From positions 496,001 through 560,000 of the forward strand of contig NZ_CP051500.1 in the NCBI RefSeq assembly GCF_016755635.1: 64,000 nt of DNA, read 5' to 3'. Numbering within the stretch: position 1 is the first letter of the stretch; each line of letters opens with the position of its first letter. The DNA comes from Helicobacter pylori (GTDB lineage Bacteria > Campylobacterota > Campylobacteria > Campylobacterales > Helicobacteraceae). Shown piece after piece: positions 35,478 to 42,714 of this stretch. Both the position numbers and the translations under genes were made by a program. The notes beneath the pieces are model-generated. The model had not been told where the DNA came from and did not search any database. It saw only the letters and a program-made list of their open reading frames with translations.

Positions 35478-36604
35478 TGCGTGAGATTATTTCTGATGGG
35501 AATGAATTAGTCGCTAAAGCGGCGATTGAAGTGGGGTGTCGGTTTTTTGGGGGCTATCCTATCACGCCAAGCTCGGATATTATGCATGCGATGAGCGTGG
35601 CTTTACCCAAATGCGGCGGTCATTTTATCCAAATGGAAGATGAAATCAGCGGGATTAGCGTGTCTTTGGGAGCGAGCATGAGCGGGACGAAGTCTATGAC
35701 AGCGAGCTCTGGGCCTGGTATTTCATTAAAAGTGGAGCAAATCGGTTATTCTTTCATGGCAGAAATCCCTTTAGTGATCGCTGATGTGATGCGTTCAGGC
35801 CCATCAACTGGAATGCCCACTCGTGTGGCTCAAGGCGATGTGAATTTTTTAAGGCACCCCATACATGGGGATTTTAAAGCCGTCGCGCTCGCTCCTGCTA
35901 GTTTAGAAGAGGCTTACACCGAAACCGTTCGCGCGTTCAATTTGGCTGAAATGCTCATGACTCCTGTGTTCTTGCTCATGGATGAAACCGTGGGGCATAT
36001 GTATGGCAAGGTGCAAATCCCGGATTTAGAAGAAGTGCAAAAGATGACTATTAATCGTAAGGAATTTGCGGGCGATAAAAAAGACTACAAGCCTTATGGA
36101 GTCGCACAAGATGAGCCGGCTGTTTTAAACCCTTTCTTTAAAGGTTATCGCTACCATGTTTCAGGCTTGCACCATGGGCCTATTGGCTTTCCTACTGAAG
36201 ACGCTAAAATCGGTGGGGATTTGATTGACAGATTATTTAATAAGATTGAATCCAAGCAAGACATTATTAATGAAAATGAGGAAATGGATTTAGAGGGTGC
36301 TGAGATCGTTATTATCGCTTATGGTTCGGTTTCTCTAGCGGTTAAAGAAGCCTTGAAAGATTACCATAAAGAAAGCAAGCAAAAAGTCGGCTTTTTCAGG
36401 CCTAAAACCTTATGGCCAAGCCCGGCTAAACGCTTGAAAGAAATAGGGGATAAATACGAAAAAATCCTTGTGATTGAGTTGAATAAAGGGCAGTATTTAG
36501 AAGAAATTGAAAGGGCTATGCAAAGAAAGGTGCATTTCTTTGGGCAAGCCAATGGGCGCACGATTTCGCCCAAACAAATCATCGCAAAGTTGAAGGAGCT
36601 TTAA
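35477..36604 (+). CDS. oorA: 2-oxoglutarate:acceptor oxidoreductase, alpha subunit
   Basis: OorA (375 residues) carries the pyrimidine-side domain of the thiamine-dependent oxidoreductase. Visible are FFGGYPITPSSDIMHAM, the substrate-domain QMEDEISGISVSLGASM, TASSGPGISLKVEQIGY and the transketolase C-terminal-type VIIAYGSVSLAVKEAL with VGFFRPKTLWP. It follows oorD with a TAATG overlap. Length is typical for the four-subunit form. The enzyme oxidises 2-oxoglutarate with CoA and passes electrons to flavodoxin or ferredoxin. Confidence 0.95.
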   Translation: MREIISDGNELVAKAAIEVGCRFFGGYPITPSSDIMHAMSVALPKCGGHFIQMEDEISGISVSLGASMSGTKSMTASSGPGISLKVEQIGYSFMAEIPLVIADVMRSGPSTGMPTRVAQGDVNFLRHPIHGDFKAVALAPASLEEAYTETVRAFNLAEMLMTPVFLLMDETVGHMYGKVQIPDLEEVQKMTINRKEFAGDKKDYKPYGVAQDEPAVLNPFFKGYRYHVSGLHHGPIGFPTEDAKIGGDLIDRLFNKIESKQDIINENEEMDLEGAEIVIIAYGSVSLAVKEALKDYHKESKQKVGFFRPKTLWPSPAKRLKEIGDKYEKILVIELNKGQYLEEIERAMQRKVHFFGQANGRTISPKQIIAKLKEL

Positions 36605-36605
36605 A

Positions 36606-37427
36606 ATGGCGTTTAATTATGATGAATATTTGCGTGTGGATAAAATACCCACTTTGTGGTGTTGGGGCTGTGGCGATGGCGTGATTTTGAAATCCATTAT
36701 CCGCACGATTGACACTTTAGGTTGGAAAATGGATGATGTGTGTTTGGTGAGCGGGATTGGTTGCAGCGGGCGCATGAGCTCGTATGTGAATTGCAACACC
36801 GTTCATACCACGCATGGTAGGGCTGTAGCGTATGCGACAGGGATTAAAATGGCTAACCCTAGTAAGCATGTGATCGTGGTTTCTGGCGATGGCGATGGCT
36901 TTGCTATTGGAGGCAATCACACCATGCATGCATGCCGAAGAAACATTGATTTGAATTTTATTTTAGTGAATAATTTCATTTATGGTTTGACCAACTCCCA
37001 AACTTCGCCCACCACGCCTAATGGCATGTGGACGGTTACGGCTCAATGGGGGAATATTGATAACCAATTTGACCCATGCGCTTTAACCACCGCTGCAGGG
37101 GCGAGTTTTGTGGCTAGAGAGAGCGTTTTAGACCCTCAAAAATTAGAAAAAGTGCTTAAAGAAGGTTTTACGCACAAGGGCTTTAGCTTCTTTGATGTCC
37201 ATAGTAATTGCCATATCAATTTAGGGCGTAAGAATAAAATGGGCGAAGCGTCTCAAATGCTAAAATGGATGGAAAGCCGATTAGTGAGCAAACGCCAATT
37301 TGAAGCCATGAGTCCTGAAGAAAGGGTGGATAAATTCCCTACAGGCGTTTTAAAGCATGACACGGACAGGAAAGAATATTGCGAAGCGTATCAAGAAATC
37401 ATTGAAAAAGCACAAGGAAAACAATAA
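36606..37427 (+). CDS. oorB: 2-oxoglutarate:acceptor oxidoreductase, beta subunit
   Basis: OorB (273 residues) binds thiamine diphosphate. It shows PTLWCWGCGDGVILK with cysteines near the cofactor, GIGCSGRMSSY, the cofactor motif VSGDGDGFAIGGNHTMHA and FILVNNFIYGLTNSQTSPTTP. It follows oorA by one base and overlaps oorC's ATG with TAATG. The sequence is complete and normal for the family. Confidence 0.95.
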   Translation: MAFNYDEYLRVDKIPTLWCWGCGDGVILKSIIRTIDTLGWKMDDVCLVSGIGCSGRMSSYVNCNTVHTTHGRAVAYATGIKMANPSKHVIVVSGDGDGFAIGGNHTMHACRRNIDLNFILVNNFIYGLTNSQTSPTTPNGMWTVTAQWGNIDNQFDPCALTTAAGASFVARESVLDPQKLEKVLKEGFTHKGFSFFDVHSNCHINLGRKNKMGEASQMLKWMESRLVSKRQFEAMSPEERVDKFPTGVLKHDTDRKEYCEAYQEIIEKAQGKQ

Positions 37428-37981
37428 TGGAAGCGCAATTACGATTTACGGGCGTTGGAGGGCAAGGCGTGCTGTTGGCGGGAGAGATTTTAGCTGAAGC
37501 TAAGATTGTGAGTGGGGGCTATGGCACTAAGACTTCCACTTACACTTCGCAAGTGCGCGGAGGGCCTACTAAGGTGGATATTTTGCTAGACAAAGATGAA
37601 ATTATTTTCCCCTATGCTAAGGAGGGCGAGATTGACTTCATGCTTTCAGTCGCTCAAATCAGCTACAACCAGTTTAAAAGCGATATTAAAAAAGGCGGTA
37701 TCGTTGTCATTGATCCCAATCTAGTAACCCCCACTAAAGAAGACGAAGAAAAATACCAGATCTATAAAATCCCCATTATCAGCATCGCTAAAGATGAAGT
37801 GGGTAACATTATCACGCAATCTGTGGTAGCGCTAGCCATTACCGTGGAGCTGACTAAATGCGTAGAAGAAAATGTCGTGCTAGACACCATGCTTAAAAAA
37901 GTCCCTGCAAAAGTCGCTGAAACGAACAAAAAAGCCTTTGAAATTGGCAAAAAACATGCTTTAGAAGCTTTGAAAAAATAA
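37427..37981 (+). CDS. oorC: 2-oxoglutarate:acceptor oxidoreductase, gamma subunit
   Basis: OorC (184 residues) is the gamma subunit domain that contacts the CoA and thiamine sites: FTGVGGQGVLLAGEIL at the N-terminus and TYTSQVRGGPTKVDILL are diagnostic. It ends the operon. The following 110 bp hold a weak dyad and then the poly-A promoter region of the next gene, so transcription probably stops between them. Confidence 0.95.
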   Translation: MEAQLRFTGVGGQGVLLAGEILAEAKIVSGGYGTKTSTYTSQVRGGPTKVDILLDKDEIIFPYAKEGEIDFMLSVAQISYNQFKSDIKKGGIVVIDPNLVTPTKEDEEKYQIYKIPIISIAKDEVGNIITQSVVALAITVELTKCVEENVVLDTMLKKVPAKVAETNKKAFEIGKKHALEALKK

Positions 37982-38042
37982 GGGGGTAACTCCTTATCTC
38001 ATTTCTTTAGCTATAGCTTTTTCCCCTTTTCTTGTATTTTTG

Positions 38043-38056
38043 AAAAAAAAAAAAAA
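38043..38056 (+). repeat. 14-A homopolymer in a promoter
   Basis: Fourteen consecutive As end 3 bp before the -10 box (38060-38065) of the HAD-family gene, and so lie within the -35/-10 spacer. Slippage would change spacer length. Confidence 0.95.
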
Positions 38057-38065
38057 TGATATAAT
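38057..38065 (+). promoter_or_regulatory. Extended -10 promoter, probably phase-variable
   Basis: TGA-TATAAT follows the A14 tract directly. The start codon lies about 27 bp downstream, with AAAGGA as ribosome site. A T-rich stretch (38034-38042) takes the place of a -35 box. Promoter strength should depend on tract length. Confidence 0.75.
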
Positions 38066-38091
38066 GCTCAAATTTTACAAAGGATTCTTGT

Positions 38092-39867
38092 ATGCGCAAA
38101 TTTTTGGATGGGGCAAAAAGTGAGATTTTAAAATATGATGTGATTTCTTTTGATATTTTTGATACTCTCCTTCTAAGACCTTTCATTAAACCCACAGATT
38201 TATTTTTGTATATTGAGACTAAATACAATATTAAAGGTTTTCATCAAGCAAGAATCCTGGCAGAAATGCAATCTAGAGAAATCAGTAAAAGACAAGACAT
38301 TACTCTAGATGAAATTTATCATCAAATCCCAAAAGAGTTTCATTCATATAAGGGAGTAGAAATTGCCACTGAAAAAGAGGTGCTTATTCCAAACTTAGAG
38401 ATGTTAGAACTCTATCGTTTCGCTAAAGAGAACAATAAAAGAGTGATTATTGTATCAGATATGTATTTACCTTTAGAAGTCCTTGAAGATATTTTAATTT
38501 CTAAGGGTTTTGATGGTTATACAAATTTCTATCTCAGTAACCATATAATGCTTACTAAACATTCAAAGGATTTGTTTAAGCATGTTTTAAAACAAGAAAA
38601 TATTACTCACACACAAATGTTGCATATTGGTGATAATTCTTGGGCAGATGACGCTATGTCTAAAAGTTTAGGCATAGCAACGCTATTTAGAAAAAGCGTG
38701 TTGAAACAATTTGAAGAAATTTTTCCTAAATACAAAACATTTAGTCCAACCAGTGTTGCACAAAGCTTCATTTTAGGATCTTTATGCGTTTTTTATAAAA
38801 ATCATATTCAAAAACATGAAAAATTTGATTATTGGTTTCTTTTGGGAGCGATGCAAGCAGGAATTGTAGCCGTTGCTTATTGCCAGTTTATCTATAAAGA
38901 GATCCATAAAAGAAATATTGATACTTTAGTGTTTGTTGCACGAGATGGTTATTTATTGCAAAAAGTTTTTAATATTTTATATCCAAATTCATATAAAACT
39001 ACTTATGTCTATGCTCCCAGAATTTTAAAAAAAGCGGTATTTTTAGAAGTCGTAGAGGGCGATAGTTTGGAAATTTTGCGTATTTTAGAAGGCGAAGAAG
39101 AAATTAAAAAGAAGCAAATCACCACCAACCAACAAGCATATATATACATATATAGTAACTTTGAATACTGCCGCCATTTAGCGTTAAAATGTTTAGATAA
39201 TTACAGAAAATACTTGTCTTCATCAAATTTAGAAGGAAATATCGCTATTGTAGATACGATTACTTTAGGCTATTCTTCGCAAGGGTTAATCCAAAAAGCT
39301 TTAAACAAAGAAGTTTTTGGGTGCTATGTGGATCTCCTAAGAATTTTAAATTATGATTGTGCGAGTTTCTTACCTTTTTCACACCCTAAACCCGTTTATT
39401 TTCATAATTGGGATTTTATGGAGTTTTTGCTAACAAGCCCTGAATACCCTATTTTAAATGTAGAAAATGGCGTTCCAATTTATCAAAAAGATGTTTCATC
39501 TTGCGAAAAACACCGCTCTAAAGCTTATGAAAAAATAGTAGAAGGGGCTGTTGGATATGTTTCATATTTTAAAGAAAGTCAAATTTTTTTAGACATTCAT
39601 GATGTGATAAAATGGGTCAATTTCTTCATTGACCATCCTAGTATTCAAGATCAAGAGCAATTTAAACAAATTTATTTTCTTCCAGATGCAACGCATAAAA
39701 ACGCTCTGCCCTTGTTTTGCAACGATGTTTCTTTATTGTCTTGTATTTTAAAACCTTCACAAAGTTATGGTATATTAAAAAGAAGCCTTAGGACAAACAA
39801 GCAAGAGAGATTGTTTAAAATATTATCTCTAATTAAAAAAATCTATGGGAAGTTAAAAAAGAAATGA
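38092..39867 (+). CDS. HAD-superfamily protein of surface-polysaccharide type
   Basis: A 591-residue protein. The N-terminal half (about 1-220) is a haloacid-dehalogenase-like hydrolase: motif I SFDIFDTLLLRP (Asp21), motif II RVIIVSDMYLP, motif III Lys in LTKHSKDLF and motif IV HIGDNSWADDAM. The C-terminal half contains DTLVFVARDGYLLQKVF, IAIVDTITLGYSSQGLIQ and HNWDFMEFLLTSPEYPILN, the pattern of the larger HAD proteins found in capsule and O-antigen loci, possibly acting on glycosyl phosphates. No reaction can be named. The DNA looks more AT-rich than its neighbours and has a poly-A promoter, suggesting accessory origin. Reference strains, as I recall, carry restriction-modification genes at this position. 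Confidence 0.75.
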   Translation: MRKFLDGAKSEILKYDVISFDIFDTLLLRPFIKPTDLFLYIETKYNIKGFHQARILAEMQSREISKRQDITLDEIYHQIPKEFHSYKGVEIATEKEVLIPNLEMLELYRFAKENNKRVIIVSDMYLPLEVLEDILISKGFDGYTNFYLSNHIMLTKHSKDLFKHVLKQENITHTQMLHIGDNSWADDAMSKSLGIATLFRKSVLKQFEEIFPKYKTFSPTSVAQSFILGSLCVFYKNHIQKHEKFDYWFLLGAMQAGIVAVAYCQFIYKEIHKRNIDTLVFVARDGYLLQKVFNILYPNSYKTTYVYAPRILKKAVFLEVVEGDSLEILRILEGEEEIKKKQITTNQQAYIYIYSNFEYCRHLALKCLDNYRKYLSSSNLEGNIAIVDTITLGYSSQGLIQKALNKEVFGCYVDLLRILNYDCASFLPFSHPKPVYFHNWDFMEFLLTSPEYPILNVENGVPIYQKDVSSCEKHRSKAYEKIVEGAVGYVSYFKESQIFLDIHDVIKWVNFFIDHPSIQDQEQFKQIYFLPDATHKNALPLFCNDVSLLSCILKPSQSYGILKRSLRTNKQERLFKILSLIKKIYGKLKKK

Positions 39868-39982
39868 TAAAATTGGATCTGTTTCAATCAAATATGGATA
39901 ACTAGGGCTTTCTCCCTTAAAATAATTCTCTCAAAAATTATTCACTAGATATTTTTCACTTATCCAATAGTTTGTTTTTGAG

Positions 39983-39988
39983 TATAAT
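39983..39988 (+). promoter_or_regulatory. -10 box before the dsbI pair
   Basis: TATAAT (in TTGAGTATAAT) lies about 24 bp before the small membrane ORF, which has AAGGA upstream of its ATG. It separates the pair from the upstream HAD gene. Confidence 0.6.
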
Positions 39989-40012
39989 CCTACGAAAATT
40001 TTAAGGAACGGC

Positions 40013-40177
40013 ATGGAGTTTTTAGGACTGCTTTTGAGTCTAGTCGCTATTTTGATAGCGTTTAAAAAGCCTGAAAAAGAAAATTGGGCGTTTGGGATTT
40101 TGATTGTGGTGTGGTTGGTGGAGCTTATTATTTTTATAGCCCACAGCTCTAGCGTTTTGCCTAACATGAATCTATAA
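40013..40177 (+). CDS. 54-residue membrane protein, Dba-like by position
   Basis: A short frame starting MEFLGLLLSLVAILIAFKK with two hydrophobic helices (the second FGILIVVWLVELIIFIA) and a short polar C-terminus. ATG 40013 has AAGGA 7 nt upstream. The ORF is too small to be found by length alone, but it sits 9 bp before dsbI. In Campylobacter a small protein, Dba, is coded just before dsbI, so this is probably its counterpart. That link is from position and size, not from a motif. Confidence 0.7.
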   Translation: MEFLGLLLSLVAILIAFKKPEKENWAFGILIVVWLVELIIFIAHSSSVLPNMNL

Positions 40178-40186
40178 GGGGGATAC

Positions 40187-41659
40187 ATGGATAAAGAAGC
40201 TAAATTTTACAATCTTTTTTCTTTGGCGGTTTTAGGGATTTTGATCTTTCCTGTGGGTTTGGCGAATTTTTATTTTGGCTATGTTTTGAAAGATTCGCCT
40301 TGTATTTTTTGCTGGGCGCAACGCATCAACATGATTTTAATAGGGGCGGTGGCGCTTTTGGTGGTGCGTTTTGGGCTTAAGCCTAAATACATTGCTTTGC
40401 TACTACTCATGGCTAGCAGCGGGCTGTATGAGAGCTTTTATCATACCGGTAGCCATGCTTTAGAAGATGTGGGGCAGGGCTTTGCACTCGCTATTTTGGG
40501 CTTGCACACGCAGTTTTGGGCGCTTTTTGTCTTTTTTAGCGTGGTGGCACTTTTGGCGGTTTTGCTCTTTTTTGCCCCTAATGCCCAACCTTTTAAAGAT
40601 CGTTTGTTAAACACGCTCCAAAAAAGCGCTTTTTATGTTTTCTTTATTGTGGTGGGTTCTAACGCGATACAGGCGTTTGTTTCTACTGGGCCTTTCCCTT
40701 ACATAGGGCAAAGCGATCCGGTGCGGTTTTCGTGGAATTTGAAAGAATCGGTCTGGTCTATGGAGAATTGGGATCATTTGAAATTCCCAAGAAGCGTTTT
40801 AGGCAGAAGAGATGTGGGCGAGCCTTTGAAATTGAGTGCTTTGCCTAAAGATAATGATTATGAACATTCGCCTTTAGAAATTACAAAAACTCTAAAGATT
40901 GGAAAAAAAGAAGAGCTTTCTTTAAAATTGAATGGAGCGATCACGGATTTGAGTTTCAATGAAGACAAGGCGATCCTTATTACAGAAAACCAAGGGCTTT
41001 ATCTTGTAAGTAACGATTTAAAAACCATTCATAGCCATATGGTGTTGGATAGCTATTATAGCGCGACGGTGGGGGCGTTTGTGGGGGCGGATTTTAACGA
41101 AGATGAAAACATTGTGATCATGGGCAATAATAAAACGAGCGTAGAAATCACTCCTAACAAAAACGCTAACGCGCTTAAAAACTTCCCTTATTTTTTAGAA
41201 GGGGCTGACTCTTTTGATGAAGTGGAACGCAGCCGCTTAAAAACTTCTAGGGCGAAAAACTATTATGTTAGCGTTGCAAGAAGAGGGGCTAAATTCACTT
41301 ATTTGATTACCGCTCCTAACAAGCGTTATAAGGATTTGATTATCATCTCCATGCTCAATAGCGACAAACAGGTGCATGGGGAGTTTTTACTTGAATTAGG
41401 CAATGCCAAACTTAAAGAAAAAAGGAAACTGGGCGAGTTAGTTATCAGCGCACTAGCTTTAAAGGATAATAAGCTTTATGCGTTCAGTAAGGAATTTAAC
41501 ACGCTTTTAGTCATAGACCCTATAAAAGAAGAGATCCTTGAAGTTTATGGCTTGCCTAAAGAGATTAAAAATATCAGCGCTGGGGGGTTTAGGGATAATG
41601 AGCTTGTCCTTGTGAGCTATGAGAATGATAAAAATATTCTCTACACCCTTAATTTTTAA
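40187..41659 (+). CDS. dsbI: DsbI, DsbB-like thiol oxidase with beta-propeller
   Basis: A 490-residue membrane oxidase. The N-terminal third is DsbB-like with about five helices and the CxxC pair Cys39/Cys42 (SPCIFCWAQRINMI). The remainder is a periplasmic beta-propeller-like domain of repeated strands (AILITENQGLYLVSNDLK; IVIMGNNKTSVEI). DsbB-type enzymes hand electrons from DsbA-like proteins to quinone. The whole protein contains only these two cysteines; the second periplasmic pair of E. coli DsbB is absent and the equivalent loop reads STGPFPYIGQSDP. It forms a pair with the small upstream membrane protein. Confidence 0.9.
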   Translation: MDKEAKFYNLFSLAVLGILIFPVGLANFYFGYVLKDSPCIFCWAQRINMILIGAVALLVVRFGLKPKYIALLLLMASSGLYESFYHTGSHALEDVGQGFALAILGLHTQFWALFVFFSVVALLAVLLFFAPNAQPFKDRLLNTLQKSAFYVFFIVVGSNAIQAFVSTGPFPYIGQSDPVRFSWNLKESVWSMENWDHLKFPRSVLGRRDVGEPLKLSALPKDNDYEHSPLEITKTLKIGKKEELSLKLNGAITDLSFNEDKAILITENQGLYLVSNDLKTIHSHMVLDSYYSATVGAFVGADFNEDENIVIMGNNKTSVEITPNKNANALKNFPYFLEGADSFDEVERSRLKTSRAKNYYVSVARRGAKFTYLITAPNKRYKDLIIISMLNSDKQVHGEFLLELGNAKLKEKRKLGELVISALALKDNKLYAFSKEFNTLLVIDPIKEEILEVYGLPKEIKNISAGGFRDNELVLVSYENDKNILYTLNF

Positions 41660-41682
41660 ACTCTTTTAAAGCTACTTTTTTC

Positions 41683-41688
41683 TAATAT
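41683..41688 (+). promoter_or_regulatory. Probable -10 box of rnpB
   Basis: TAATAT lies about 6 bp before the first paired base of the RNA (GCATTAGAA at 41695). No clear -35 box is seen. Confidence 0.45.
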
Positions 41689-41693
41689 ATTAA

Positions 41694-42008
41694 CGCATTA
41701 GAAGATGGTCGCTATTTTAGAATAGAGGAAAGTCCGGGCTACATTAGACAAAATTCCATCTAACGGATGGCTAGCGCAAGCTAAGGGAAAGTGCCACAGA
41801 AAGCAAACCGCCTTTTTAAGGTAAGGGTGAAAGGGTGGGGTAAGAGCCTACCAGAGCTAAAGCAATTTAGCTTGTTTGGGCAAACCCAATTTGTAGCAAG
41901 AAGCGCATGGTAAGTCTAAATTGATACACGCTTCGCTTGAGGAATATTGCAAAATATTTCCCAGATAAATGGCCATCCATTGACAGAACCCGGCTTATTC
42001 TAATGCTC
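41694..42008 (+). ncRNA. rnpB: RNase P RNA
   Basis: The catalytic RNA that trims tRNA 5' ends. The 5' conserved GAGGAAAGTCCGGGCT at about 41735, the ACAGAAA/AAACCGCC region at about 41797, AGGGTGAAAGGGTG...TAAGAGCCTACCAG at about 41823-41854 and the 3' GACAGAACCCGGCTTAT are all present. GCATTAGAA at 41695-41703 pairs with TTCTAATGC at 41998-42006, closing helix P1 and fixing the ends. The length of about 315 nt is usual. It lies between dsbI and tip-alpha. Confidence 0.95.
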
Positions 42009-42096
42009 AACTGCGTGTTGATTTTTTAACAAAGTTTCAATCATTTTATTTTTTTTTATTTTTTACCTGATTATTGTTTAAAATCTTAAAGATTTG

Positions 42097-42105
42097 TGTT
42101 ACACT
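42097..42105 (+). promoter_or_regulatory. Extended -10 promoter of tip-alpha
   Basis: TGT-TACACT lies 29 bp before the GTG start, leaving a leader of about 22 nt with AAAGGGGA. Confidence 0.6.
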
Positions 42106-42133
42106 CTGTAAAATCAAAATCAAAGGGGATAGC

Positions 42134-42712
42134 GTGTTAGAAAAATCTTTTTTAAAAAGCAAGCAATTATTTTTATGCGGATTGGGTGTTTTGATGTTGC
42201 AGGCTTGCACTTGCCCAAACACTTCACAAAGGAATTCTTTCTTGCAAGATGTGCCTTATTGGATGTTGCAAAATCGCAGTCAGTATATCACGCAAGGGGT
42301 GGATAGCTCGCACATTGTGGATGGTAAGACAACTGAAGAGATAGAAAAAATCGCTACCAAAAGAGCGACAATAAGAGTGGCGCAAAATATTGTGCATAAA
42401 CTCAAAGAGGCTTACCTTTCCAAAACCAACCGCATCAAGCAAAAGATCACTAATGAAATGTTTATCCAAATGACACAGCCTATTTATGACAGCTTGATGA
42501 ATGTGGATCGTTTAGGGATTTATATCAATCCTAACAATGAGGAAGTGTTTGCGTTAGTGCGCGCGCGTTCCTTTGATAAGGACGCTTTGAGTGAAGGGTT
42601 GCATAAAATGTCTTTAGACAATCAAGCGGTGAGTATTCTCGTTTCTAAAGTGGAAGAAATCTTTAAAGATTCTATCAATTACGGAGACATTAAAGTTCCT
42701 ATAGCCATGTAG
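42134..42712 (+). CDS. TNF-alpha-inducing protein
   Basis: Tip-alpha is a secreted, DNA-binding inflammatory factor unique to H. pylori. The 192-residue product starts at GTG 42134 (LEKSFLKSKQLFL), with AAAGGGGA upstream. The frame stays open 20 codons further with no support. A signal peptide ends at LQAC, and Cys25 and Cys27 (ACTCPN) are the pair reported to form the intermolecular disulfides of the active dimer. The mature chain is mostly helical with a short strand region (GIYINPNNEEVFALVRAR). It ends 2 bp from the stop of pbp1A on the other strand. Confidence 0.93.
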   Translation: MLEKSFLKSKQLFLCGLGVLMLQACTCPNTSQRNSFLQDVPYWMLQNRSQYITQGVDSSHIVDGKTTEEIEKIATKRATIRVAQNIVHKLKEAYLSKTNRIKQKITNEMFIQMTQPIYDSLMNVDRLGIYINPNNEEVFALVRARSFDKDALSEGLHKMSLDNQAVSILVSKVEEIFKDSINYGDIKVPIAM

Positions 42713-42714
42713 AC

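Noticed and set aside
39136-39160. AT-dinucleotide run in the HAD gene
   Set aside because: It is irregular (interrupted by C) and codes Tyr-Ile repeats; copy number is too low to call it a phase-variation tract.
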